Source: Rivularia sp. MS3
GTDB lineage: Bacteria; Cyanobacteriota; Cyanobacteriia; Cyanobacteriales; Nostocaceae
DNA: 57,432 bases
Direction: 5' to 3'
NCBI GenBank assembly: GCA_019192545.1
Contig: JAHCMI010000061.1
Span: 1 to 57,432, forward strand
Below the pieces are notes generated by a model. The model was given only the letters and a program-made list of their open reading frames with translations, did not search any database and was not told the DNA's origin. Shown here piece after piece: positions 1 to 8,557 of the stretch. The stretch's first letter is position 1; every line of letters starts with the position of its first letter. Made by a program: the position numbers and the translations under genes.

Positions 1-90
1 ACTAACAACTAACAACTAACCACTAACAACTAACAACTAACCACTAACAACTAACCACTAACCACTAACCACTAACCACTAACCACTAAA
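1..90. repeat. Heptanucleotide short tandem repeats (STRR)
   Basis: Tandem CTAACAA and CTAACCA heptamers run from the window edge into the 3' end of the hydrolase gene, whose stop codon lies inside the array. Such heptamer repeats are typical of filamentous cyanobacteria. Confidence 0.9.
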
Positions 91-966
91 ATCTAAAATC
101 TCTTTAGCGGTAACTTGAGGCTGTTCTAAATGAGGAACATGTCCGCTATCTTTTATCCAGGTTAAGGTACTATTAGGAATTGCTCGTTGAAATTTATGAG
201 CATCCTTAGTACCTAAAATTTTATCGCTATCACCCCACAGTATCAGCGTTTGTGGCTGAATATCTTCAAGCTGATTTGCTTTAAAAGGTTGATAACCACC
301 GCTTTTAGTAAAAGCAATTAAAGCTTTATTCCAATCAGGCATTTGTAAATGCATCGCACCGCAAAATAAAGCATCTTCAGTTGCCAGTTGCTTATTTTTA
401 TAAGCTGTACGGCTGATACTTTGTCTTATCTTACGATTTTTCAAAAATTCTGTTGCGAAATAATCTAACGGTGGAAACATAATTTTACTTATGGGAGAGC
501 CACCAGTTAAACCAGCACTATCGATTAATACCAGTTTTTCCACCGCTTCGGGATAAGTCAAAGCAAAATCAATCGCTGCCGCCCCTCCCATCGAAGCACC
601 TACCAAAACCGTCGGTTGATTAATCAACTTTTTCCAAAAGCAATGCAGATGAGTTTTAATCTGATTTGGATTGAAATTCATCCCCGCCACTCTATCGGTA
701 AAACCAAAACCCAATAAATCAACAGCCCAAGTTTCATGGTGTTCTGCTAGTAAAGGCAAAAGACGACGGTATTCCAAAACCGAACTATCAAATCCATGTA
801 CCAGCAAAAACGGCTTACCACCAATACCTTGATGCACGTAAGCTGTAGCAATCGGTTGCTGGTTTAAAGGAGTTATTAGAGGTATTTGCTGTATATTTTG
901 AGCAAGAGCAATCGAAGCAGATTCTGTTAATTGCTCCACTCCACTAGGAAGAAATTTAGGAAACAT
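79..966 (-). CDS. Alpha/beta-fold hydrolase
   Basis: A 295-residue soluble hydrolase of the alpha/beta-hydrolase fold. The oxyanion HGFD motif is at residues 57-60, the nucleophile elbow GASMG puts Ser125 as catalytic serine, WGDSD (244-248) supplies the acid (probably Asp248) and SGHVPH supplies His276. Length and motif order match the esterase/C-C hydrolase/haloperoxidase-like group common in cyanobacteria. The substrate cannot be read from sequence. The gene stands alone, ending inside the heptamer repeats at the window edge. The ATG at 966 is the only good start. Family is certain, activity is not. Confidence 0.9.
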   Translation of the reverse strand: MFPKFLPSGVEQLTESASIALAQNIQQIPLITPLNQQPIATAYVHQGIGGKPFLLVHGFDSSVLEYRRLLPLLAEHHETWAVDLLGFGFTDRVAGMNFNPNQIKTHLHCFWKKLINQPTVLVGASMGGAAAIDFALTYPEAVEKLVLIDSAGLTGGSPISKIMFPPLDYFATEFLKNRKIRQSISRTAYKNKQLATEDALFCGAMHLQMPDWNKALIAFTKSGGYQPFKANQLEDIQPQTLILWGDSDKILGTKDAHKFQRAIPNSTLTWIKDSGHVPHLEQPQVTAKEILDFSG

Positions 967-1371
967 ATAACGCTACGCGAAGGTTTAAGGTCAAAGGTTA
1001 CAAATTTAAAGTTTCACTCTTCATTAATGTCCTAACCGGCATTACGTAGTGCTATAAGTCTTAGTTTACCAGCCTAAGACTCGAATTATTCAAAATTATT
1101 GGTTCCAGGCAGGGGATAAAAATAGAAGTGGAAAAGAATTTCTTTTACTTTTTCTTTACATACCTATATACCTGTAAAAACTACCTACCTCTTACGGTAT
1201 ATGCATTTGAGATGATACAAGCCTGAATTAATTATTTGTTTTTTCAATGAATTACTCAAGAATACATATATTTTTTTTTAAATAAAAAATACACTAATAC
1301 TCCGTATAAATCCTATGTATTAAATAGGAAATTTAATTCGATGAATATCTTATATTGCGGAGTTTCTAAAG
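967..1371. other. Intergenic region, divergent promoters
   Basis: A 405 bp AT-rich spacer between divergently transcribed genes. It must hold both promoters, but I see no operator or element that I can name. Confidence 0.5.
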
Positions 1372-2409
1372 ATGTTAAAAACAATTAATTGGATTGATGG
1401 TTGGAAAGGTATTGCAACGGCTTTGCTTGTTTTAGGTAATGTATTAGACTTGCATTGTGGTAGATATATTTTCTGGTTTCATATACCGTTTTTTTTGTTC
1501 GTAAGCGGATATGTGTATAGCGAACAATACGATTATTTGTCTTTCTTCAAAAAAAAGTTTTATCGTTTAATTGTTCCTTATATTTCTTTTTTAACTTTAT
1601 TTAGTCTTCCTACCGTAGTCGTATATATACAAAATTTTCTAGTAACTAAACAGCTTGATTATCTGCATCAATTAATTTTATTCGTTGTTAAACAACTGTA
1701 TGGCGGTAAAATATTAACCGATTATTTTTCTTTATTTTGGCTGATAACCTGTTTATTTTTCACCCAGCAGCTATACAACCTTATTTACACCAAAATTGGC
1801 TGCGATAAATGGTTAATGAATATAGTTATGTTAGACGCTTACAGTTTAGCAATCATTGATTATTTATTTTTTGGAGATATAATTTTTCCTTGGAGTATTG
1901 ATGCGGTGTTAATGGCACTGCCATTTTATTGGCTTGGACATATGGCATCTCAAAATACAAAGATTTTTAATTCTATAAAACTACCTACCATCGCCGCAGT
2001 TACTCTATTTACAATGTTTTTAATCGATAAACTATCTTCTATCAAATTTACCTTTGATATGAGTCACGAAATATATGGAATACCCATTATTAATTTAATC
2101 ATCGCTGCATCGGGAATCACTATTTCCTTGAAAATTGCACAGGCTATACATAAAAACAAATTATTCAACAGTATTATCGGTGAAATTGGTGCGGCATCAA
2201 TGGCAATAATTTACCTACATCAACCTATTCAAATATTCTTAAAACAAGTATCGTTTCTAAATGAAGCTATTATCCGTTTGATTGCTGCTTTATTCATTCC
2301 ATACCTAATTTATAAAATTTTTATTTACTTTCCTGTAACTAGAAAGTTTCTCTTAGGAGAATTCAAACCTTTAGCAAAAGTTAAATTAAAAAAATTCTCT
2401 AAAGTCTGA
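1372..2409 (+). CDS. Acyltransferase 3 family membrane protein
   Basis: A 345-residue polytopic inner-membrane protein with about ten hydrophobic segments. The N-terminus (WIDGWKGIATALLVLGNV, then FWFHIPFFLFVSGY) has the layout of acyltransferase family 3, where His/Arg residues near the first helices are needed for moving O-acyl groups (often acetyl) onto sugars or cell-surface polymers. The histidine in HIPFF and the following FVSGY are the clearest family marks. No glycosyltransferase or polysaccharide gene lies beside it, so the acceptor is unknown. The start is an ATG a few bases after a GGAG (1360-1363). Gene composition is very AT-rich, like its surroundings. Confidence 0.75.
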   Translation: MLKTINWIDGWKGIATALLVLGNVLDLHCGRYIFWFHIPFFLFVSGYVYSEQYDYLSFFKKKFYRLIVPYISFLTLFSLPTVVVYIQNFLVTKQLDYLHQLILFVVKQLYGGKILTDYFSLFWLITCLFFTQQLYNLIYTKIGCDKWLMNIVMLDAYSLAIIDYLFFGDIIFPWSIDAVLMALPFYWLGHMASQNTKIFNSIKLPTIAAVTLFTMFLIDKLSSIKFTFDMSHEIYGIPIINLIIAASGITISLKIAQAIHKNKLFNSIIGEIGAASMAIIYLHQPIQIFLKQVSFLNEAIIRLIAALFIPYLIYKIFIYFPVTRKFLLGEFKPLAKVKLKKFSKV

Positions 2410-2576
2410 CTTATTAACTTAATACAGTTATCGCAAAAACACCCCAAAATTATTTCGGTTTTCACCACTGCACAAATTAAAGCAAAAATATCTACACTAT
2501 ATCGAATAGCTTTTGATAGCTATATGACTATTAAACGAATATTCTATATATTTATTGATATTGAGGTGTAATTATA

Positions 2577-2852
2577 ATGTCTGAAAATACAGAAGTGTTA
2601 GCAGCAGTTGATTCTAATCAAGAGGCTATAAGTCGTCTTGAAACAGCTATCCTCGAAGCCGTTGTAGAAGCCCGTTCGACTTGCGAAACTAATGGAAGTA
2701 ATTCTACTGACTGCGCCGTTGCTTGGGATATTGTAGAAGAACTGCAAGCTGAAAAATCTCATCAAAAGCAAGCAAAACAAATCAAAAACTCATTGGATAA
2801 TTATTGCGATCGCAACCCAGATGCGTTGGAATGTAGAGTCTACGATATTTAG
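2577..2852 (+). CDS. cp12: CP12 Calvin-cycle regulatory protein
   Basis: A 91-residue CP12, the small, largely disordered cytosolic protein that links GAPDH and phosphoribulokinase into an inactive complex when oxidised (dark) and releases them when reduced (light). Both redox pairs are present: Cys36/Cys46 and Cys77/Cys86. The core AWDIVEELQAEKSH (49-62) and the C-terminal NPDALECRVYD, which enters the GAPDH active site, match the family well. It is about 15 residues longer than typical cyanobacterial CP12 because of an N-terminal extension. It is monocistronic, with AGGTG shortly before the ATG. The antisense reading frame here is a shadow. Confidence 0.93.
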   Translation: MSENTEVLAAVDSNQEAISRLETAILEAVVEARSTCETNGSNSTDCAVAWDIVEELQAEKSHQKQAKQIKNSLDNYCDRNPDALECRVYDI

Positions 2853-3449
2853 TATTTTTTAACCGCAATCTCAAATCTAGTTTAATTACTCTCTTCTAAC
2901 CCGAAGGGAGTAATTTTATATTTTTAAATCGATACTTAAATACTCTCGCTTGTCAATATCAGTATCTGCAATCTCTACTTTTAGTATTTTAAGTAACAAT
3001 CAACTTTACAATTCTTCATGAGAACATCAAATGTTTTCCCATGCTTTTTGGCAGTGTATTATGTTAATAATACAATTAACAGGTTAGTTGCTGCTTTTTA
3101 AATGATTTGATTAATGATTTTGAAGAGATTTTGGTTAATTAAATGCTAATTAAATATACTGCTTCCCTAAGCATAACAATATCACATTTTGGCGCAAACC
3201 CTTGTAATCTCGCGAGCTAATTGAGAATAGAGTCAATAAAAATGTTCATGTTAAGTTGCGTAACGGGTTTGTAACAGAATATGAATACATAAGTTTGATA
3301 GTTAGAAAATTTATTGGTAAGTTTTGCTTATATAAAGTTGATTTTTTGTTAGCGGTGTGGTTTTACAGATTAATTTGCAGCCATATGGTGATTTTGGTGA
3401 TGCATTCTAAAAGCTGAATAAATTGCTGACTTTCAACGGCGATCGCTGC

Positions 3450-3567
3450 TATAGGAATCCGTTTTGAATATTGAAAAAAATTAGGTATTTGTAGTTATGG
3501 CTTCAGGCGTGAGCGCAAATGCTGAGCCGCACGCTCTGCTAACAAAAATCTGCGGAATAATCCTATA
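3450..3567. mobile_element. MITE-like element, TATAGGAATCCG family, copy 1
   Basis: A 118-bp element bounded by TATAGGAATCCG (3450-3461) and its near complement CGGAATAATCCTATA (3553-3567). The segment next to the right end (CACGCTCTGCTAAC, then AAAAATCTGCGG) recurs next to the ends of the copies at 25672 and 42152. No coding capacity; probably a deleted non-autonomous element. Confidence 0.75.
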
Positions 3568-3586
3568 TTTAAAGTAAATAACCTGT

Positions 3587-3752
3587 AATATCAATTCCGG
3601 TTGCACCGAAACTATAAAAAAACCTTCTAAATTACTCACTTGCTGCTGAAGGTTAATTTTGTGTTAGCGGTGAAACAATTAGCATTGAATAAATTAAAAA
3701 TTTTGACTGATATCAATTTCGGTTGCACCGGAATTATAAAAAAACCCTTCTA
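3587..3752. repeat. Pair of 43-bp direct repeats with small hairpin
   Basis: Two direct copies at 3587-3629 and 3710-3752, differing at a few positions. Each holds CGGTTGCACCG, a small hairpin, followed by TATAAAAAAACC and CTTCTA. Function unknown. Confidence 0.75.
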
Positions 3753-3939
3753 GAGCGCAGAGGAAAGAAGAAGAAGAGGAAATCTATATTATACCGATAT
3801 AAACGGAAACGATATGATTTGTGATTGTAATATTTATAAGTTTTCGTGAGAAGAGATAGGTAGATAGGGAAGTAGAAAGACAAATAGAAATTTCACTTCT
3901 TAATTTGTGATTCCTAACTTTTAACTTCCCATCGCCCTA

Positions 3940-4458
3940 TTAGTAAGAACGGTATTCTTTGAAAATTTCGATTTTACTATCTTGATCGAAAGAAACTACA
4001 GCAAAAGGCTGTTTTTGATTGCCCATTTCCATTCCCGGTGTACCAGAAGGCATTCCTGGCACTGATAAACCTGTTTGCTTTGGCGATTGAGCAATAAAAT
4101 TTTTAATATCATCAGCGGGAACATGTCCTTCGATAACGTAACCATCAATAATTGCGGTGTGGCATGACTCTAACTGTTGAGGTACTTTATATTCTTGCTT
4201 GATTGCTGGCATTTCTTCGGTTTTAATATCATCTTTGATTGCGAAACCGTGTTTTTGCATGTGCTTTATCCAGTCTTCACAGCAACCGCACTCAGGGCTA
4301 CGAAAAACGGTAACTTCTTTAGCTTCCCCATACAGTGGTGCTGTTTCTTTATCCCATACGCCCTTCGCAGCTTGAGCATAATTTCCTGTAAATGGCAGCC
4401 AGTAAAAAATTCCTGCTACGATTAAAATAATTATGCTTCTGATTATATAGATAGACAT
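3940..4458 (-). CDS. DUF411 periplasmic metal-binding protein
   Basis: A 172-residue exported or membrane-anchored DUF411 protein. Residues 5-30 form a hydrophobic signal/anchor ending near AQA. The mature part has a thioredoxin-like start (VTVFRSPECGCC) with Cys57, Cys59 and Cys60, then SCHTA (Cys99-His100), GHVP (111-114) and GMPSGTPGME (135-144), all hallmarks of DUF411. The family is linked to copper handling or metal resistance because of these Cys/His/Met ligands and its frequent neighbours, but no copper gene lies next to it here. Length is normal for the exported form. The function is a family inference. Confidence 0.85.
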   Translation of the reverse strand: MSIYIIRSIIILIVAGIFYWLPFTGNYAQAAKGVWDKETAPLYGEAKEVTVFRSPECGCCEDWIKHMQKHGFAIKDDIKTEEMPAIKQEYKVPQQLESCHTAIIDGYVIEGHVPADDIKNFIAQSPKQTGLSVPGMPSGTPGMEMGNQKQPFAVVSFDQDSKIEIFKEYRSY

Positions 4459-4810
4459 TTTTCATAAACCTTTTTTAGATTTTGGATTTGGGATTGAATC
4501 AAAACTTAGAAATTAATCATTAATCTCTCTTTTTCTTGATTTTCCCTATTTTCAATTAATTTAACAGTAAAACAGGGATTAAATATTGCTTTACTGAAAA
4601 TGCGATTATAGTAATTATAGAAGCACTGATTTATTTTTTAGCAATTAAGAAAGTTGAACCGAATAAAATCTTAACCTCGCAAAACACTTTAAACTAGATA
4701 AAATTAAGCTAAATAAAATTAAGCTAGATAAACTTATCATCCATCCGCCTTTGTGGAATTTGGTTTAATGTAGTTTAAAGTTTAATCTTTAATTAAGGGG
4801 GTTATTACAC
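4459..4810. other. Divergent intergenic region with 15-bp tandem repeat
   Basis: A 352 bp spacer between divergent genes. At about 4691-4735 a 15-bp unit (TAGATAAAATTAAGC) is repeated almost three times. AAGGGGG before the GTG at 4811 is a likely ribosome binding site. Confidence 0.6.
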
Positions 4811-5236
4811 GTGCTTCGTCAAATTACACTCGTTTCTATCATCTGTTTACTGATATTGTCTGCTGCTTCATGTGCGAGCAATCAAACAAATATTTCAGAA
4901 TTACAAGCAACTCAAACCCCTTCTGGAGCAGTAAATTCTTCAGAAGTCGAAGCTACTTCCATACCTAATTCAACTAATAATAAATTACCCGTAACAGTAA
5001 AAAGTGCAGTATTATCAGATGCAGCAAAACGTGTCAGTAAACCAGTAGCTGCATTGCGAATCACTCAAGCCGAAGAGCAAAGTTGGGGAGACAGTTGCTT
5101 GGGTTTAGCTCAAACGGGTAAAGTTTGCGCTCAGGTGATAGTCCCAGGTTGGAAAGTTGTAGTTAATGATGGATTGCGCGATTTAGTTTATCGTACTGAT
5201 AATAAAGGTAAGCAAATTAAATTAGAAGATTTATAG
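4811..5236 (+). CDS. Putative lipoprotein
   Basis: A 141-residue exported protein with a GTG start. A short hydrophobic signal ends in SAASC, giving a probable lipobox cysteine at residue 21. A Ser/Thr/Asn-rich linker (about 22-60) follows, then a compact C-terminal domain (65-141) with WGDSCLGL, a second cysteine in KVCAQVIVPGW and VYRTD near the end. The two cysteines could form a disulfide. I recognise this as the kind of small domain often seen in cyanobacterial conserved hypothetical lipoproteins but know no function. Not in an operon. Confidence 0.75.
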   Translation: MLRQITLVSIICLLILSAASCASNQTNISELQATQTPSGAVNSSEVEATSIPNSTNNKLPVTVKSAVLSDAAKRVSKPVAALRITQAEEQSWGDSCLGLAQTGKVCAQVIVPGWKVVVNDGLRDLVYRTDNKGKQIKLEDL

Positions 5237-5733
5237 CAGTTACCAGTTAGCAGTTATTAATTGTTCTGTGCTTCGACTTGTGTGGGAATTACTCACCAGG
5301 TAAATTATTAAGGTCAGAAGCCCCTGGATTTATCCGTGGACAACAATTCCGATTCTTTGTTGAAGCCCCTAAATTCTATTTATGGGGGATTAATTACGTA
5401 GCTTGCGTGGCGCGAATGCGCCATATTACGAATTACGAATTACGAATTATGCTCACCTTCGCATCCCTCGGCGTTAAAAACATCTTATTCCAATGCCAAC
5501 GGATTTAAGATAATTAGATAACCTACTAACTAGGGTTTACTGAAAAAGTTTTCTTTGAAAAGGGCAGGGGGCAGGGGGCAGGGTGCAGGGGGAAAAACAA
5601 GATTGTATTTCTGACCAAGTTGACTAAAGTGCAAGGATTTTAACCTAGCAGATATTATAAGGGCAGCACTTAAAATATAAGAAAAGTCTGGAAACACTTA
5701 TAAACTAAAGCTGATAATTTGATTCCGCAAGCC
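5237..5733. other. Intergenic region with dispersed repeats
   Basis: About 500 bp without a supported gene. It holds GAAGCCCCT-type repeats (compare 37887 and 37975), a 60-bp dispersed repeat at 5397-5456 that recurs at 16345-16398 (with tandem TTACGAA), and a G-rich tandem (GGGCAGG) at about 5560-5592. A 76-codon open frame here consists of repeat DNA and is not called. Confidence 0.65.
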
Positions 5734-6096
5734 CTAACTAGACAAAGCCTGCTTGAGTTGTCCCTGCCAAACTTGTTCTTTTAAACCAACCGTTGCACGT
5801 ACAATATTAAAATTCCAATCATTTTGAATCGAATTTACTAATTTTGCCGCACCACCAAGTTCTTTGGCATCCCATCCCATAAAATTCCAACCATTGATAT
5901 TTGCACCAATCGGTATAAATTGTTTACCTTGGGGAGATATAATTTTTGTACCTTGAACCCGGAAATACTGGCTGCGAGCATTTGAAACTGTATTAAAACC
6001 TAGTAGCTCGTTTCCATTAATAAATATATTGAATATCGGTGTTAAGCATAAAGTTACAGTAAAAATAATTATCAGTAATATAGTTTTTTTCTTCAA
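5734..6096 (-). pseudogene. Truncated glycoside hydrolase family 5-like gene
   Basis: A 120-residue frame with an N-terminal membrane/signal helix (residues 4-25). What follows resembles the start of a GH5 (cellulase/mannanase) catalytic domain: FRVQGTKIISPQGKQF, IGANINGWNFMGW and WNFNIVRATVGL. GH5 enzymes need 300 or more residues, including two catalytic glutamates that are absent here. The frame stops after QALSS and I see no continuation in the next 100 bases. Most likely a decayed remnant, possibly a short expressed protein. The ATG start follows a hydrophobic-signal pattern that still looks intact. Confidence 0.55.
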
Positions 6097-6321
6097 TATG
6101 ATTAACCTGTAATATCGAAATAATTGATTTACCTGAATTATACTTTCAGTAAAACAAGTTTTATCACTATTGTTATGTTGTTTTTAACAATTTTAAAATA
6201 AATATTTTCTCGAAGCAAAAAAATACTGTACTTGCACCTGTATTTTATTTGAAATTTAGAGACGTAGCATTGCTATATGTTTATCTTTGCTACGCCTTAG
6301 TAAGCTTATGGGCAAAAGTAT

Positions 6322-6600
6322 TTACAGAATTTTGGAACCGAGAATTCCAATTAAAGCAATTAAACCCAAACCGCGCCGAAAGTAATTAACACCCCCGAAT
6401 AACTCTTCCCAAGCCCAAGTAAATATGCAGCCAAAAGCAAACAAGTCCAAACCTGTATAAAATTGGCCGCTATTAAAAACAAGTTTGAGTAAACTGGCTA
6501 CACCCCATGCAATCAAAGGTGGGTTTGGCGGTTGAGCAATCACAATATTGCCATCCCCATCGCGAAATACTCGATCAAATAATGAATTTTCCATTGTCAT
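6322..6600 (-). CDS. Hypothetical membrane protein
   Basis: A small protein of about 92 residues if the first ATG (6598-6600) is used; an upstream GTG would add five residues. It has a polar N-terminus (NSLFDRVFRDGDGNIVIAQ), then two or three hydrophobic stretches (PPLIAWGVASLLKLVF, DLFAFGCIFTWAWEELF, LGLIALIGILG) that could span the membrane. It looks like one of the small conserved cyanobacterial inner- or thylakoid-membrane proteins of unknown role. No operon partner; its neighbour is the truncated GH5-like gene. Confidence 0.6.
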   Translation of the reverse strand: MTMENSLFDRVFRDGDGNIVIAQPPNPPLIAWGVASLLKLVFNSGQFYTGLDLFAFGCIFTWAWEELFGGVNYFRRGLGLIALIGILGSKIL

Positions 6601-6615
6601 AATCAATCTACTCAC

Positions 6616-7041
6616 AATATTACTATTTATTTTTAGTCAAGCCTTTCTATATCACCAATACTAAAATAAATTTTTTCAAAAAAACTCTACTGTTAGTATG
6701 TTGTACCGCGATAAAAACGGACTTTGATACTACTTCTATTTATAGATATATATAATTTTGGCTCTTCATTAGATAATATGCTAAATCTTTAGTTGAAAAT
6801 TATAAAAAACTTGTTATGTAAGGGGTTTGGAGTATTAATTCGCATAAAAAACGTTCTACAGTTATTTTTCCCTTCTGCCCTCTGCCCTCTGCCTTTTTAC
6901 GACTATTTAATTAGCATACCAAGTGTTAAAGAACCATAATTTTTGTCTTCAAATAAATAAAGCAGTCATTATAAGATAATGGTTCGCTTTCATGAGTTAA
7001 TAATAATTAGGCACTAATCGCTAACAACTAATAACTAACAA
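6616..7041. other. Divergent intergenic region
   Basis: About 425 bp between a minus-strand gene and aroE. It contains a TCTGCCC tandem (about 6872-6895) and a short CTAACAA-type repeat directly before aroE (7010-7040). No regulatory site recognised. Confidence 0.5.
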
Positions 7042-7920
7042 ATGATTACAGGTAACACCAAACTACTAGGAGTAATCGGACATCCGGTAGAACATTCCCT
7101 ATCTCCATTAATGCATAATGCAGCCTTAGCAAAGTTAAATTTGGATTATGTTTATCTCCCCTTACCTATTGAACCCCAAAACTTAGCAAAAGCCCTCGAT
7201 GGATTTGCAGCTATTGGTGTTGTGGGGTTTAACGCAACAATTCCTCACAAACAAGCCATAATACCTCTACTATCAAAAATTGAACCTATCGCTCGGGCTG
7301 TAGGTGCAGTGAATACCGTTATTCGTCAAGATGATAAATGGATAGGTACAAATACAGATGTGGAAGGGTTTATTTCACCATTGCAATCTTTAGATAGAGA
7401 CTGGAGGCAGACTAATGCAGTGGTTTTAGGAAATGGTGGTGCAGCTAGAGCCGTTGTCGCAGGCTGCATTCAATTGGGTTGTGCATCGGTTCGTGTCGTA
7501 GGGCGCAATTTGCAAAAATTAGAAGAATTCCGCCATAGTTGGCAAAACTCCCCATTATCTCCGCTAAAAGCAAACGTACAAATTCATCAATGGGAATCAA
7601 TACCAGAAATAATTAAAGAAACTAACTTGCTAATAAACACAACCCCCATCGGAATGTATCCCAAGATAGAAAATTCTCCGATTAACGCAGATTTATTTTT
7701 ATGCCTACCGAAAGATGCAATTGTCTACGATTTAATCTATAACCCTAGTCCGACAAAATTTTTACAATACGCACGGCAAGCAGATAAAGCCGCGATCGAT
7801 GGTTTAGAAATGTTAGTTCAACAAGGTGCAGCAGCTTTAAAAATGTGGTTGCAACGGGAAACTGTTCCAGTTGATGTGATGCGTCAAACCTTGCAGCAAC
7901 AGCTTTACGAGAGAGATTAA
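7042..7920 (+). CDS. aroE: Shikimate dehydrogenase
   Basis: A 292-residue AroE, which reduces 3-dehydroshikimate to shikimate with NADPH in the aromatic amino-acid pathway. The substrate-binding SLSP is at 19-22, the catalytic lysine is Lys70 in NATIPHK, Asn91 lies in GAVNT and Asp106 in NTDVEGF. The Rossmann dinucleotide loop GNGGAAR is at 130-136, and NTTPIGM and DGLEMLVQQGA near the C-terminus complete the pattern. Length is normal. The ATG follows a heptamer-type repeat with no strong ribosome binding site. It stands alone, as shikimate genes usually do in cyanobacteria. Confidence 0.96.
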   Translation: MITGNTKLLGVIGHPVEHSLSPLMHNAALAKLNLDYVYLPLPIEPQNLAKALDGFAAIGVVGFNATIPHKQAIIPLLSKIEPIARAVGAVNTVIRQDDKWIGTNTDVEGFISPLQSLDRDWRQTNAVVLGNGGAARAVVAGCIQLGCASVRVVGRNLQKLEEFRHSWQNSPLSPLKANVQIHQWESIPEIIKETNLLINTTPIGMYPKIENSPINADLFLCLPKDAIVYDLIYNPSPTKFLQYARQADKAAIDGLEMLVQQGAAALKMWLQRETVPVDVMRQTLQQQLYERD

Positions 7921-8557
7921 AGGTTAAAGTACTTAAGTTCCTTCGTAGAAATAAAAAAAACGCATTTATATTGGAAATCTAAAATCCTTACTAGGCAAAG
8001 CTTTTAAAATATGCAACTCAAGAGTAGTAGTAAATAGAGAATCAATTTAATTAATCATCAATAACTGGTTATTGGCAATTAGTAACCGATAACTGACATT
8101 TGATAAGTCAAAACTTCAATCTTTATCAGAATTCTTAAAGCTTAACTTATTTACTTTTTACACATTTATCGTATCATTAGTTATAGCAAATAATACTTTC
8201 ATAGATTTAACTCTATGCTAATCATTAAAAAAGCATGAAGCCAACTATCTATGATTAGCTTAGATTGGTTAGCAACGTAATTTGCTGAATTATGCTCTGG
8301 TCTCAAAAGATTAAAGTAAAAAAAATCATCCGTAAGATAGTATTCTTTATTATCTAAGATGATATTTACTAATTAACGGGGTTTTTTTGGAAGTTTTGTT
8401 GCTAATTAAATAAATAACTGTCAATAATATTTTCTTTTATGTCTTGCCAAAGTTTTATGTTTGAGCAGGTTGGGAAAGTTATTGCCTAAATTGGTAAAAA
8501 GTGAATAGTTCAAACAACTGACATAATAACTACTGAGAAGAATATGGTGTTTAAAAA
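7921..8557. other. Intergenic region upstream of bicA
   Basis: A 637 bp AT-rich region with no gene found. It presumably holds the bicA promoter and leader. I could not single out a LysR-type (CcmR/CmpR) site with confidence. GAGAAG at 8536-8541 is the only purine-rich site near the ATG and lies rather far from it. Confidence 0.4.

Larger units (their letters stand above)
2853..3939. other. Intergenic region, 1.1 kb, repeats
   Basis: No convincing gene. It holds a miniature inverted-repeat element (3450-3567), a HIP1 octamer near 3439 and a pair of 43-bp direct repeats (3587-3629 and 3710-3752), described separately. The rest is AT-rich with nothing I can name. Confidence 0.6.

Noticed and set aside
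5278-5508. Open frame of 76 codons
   Set aside because: Made of dispersed repeat DNA, no ribosome binding site and no recognisable protein features.
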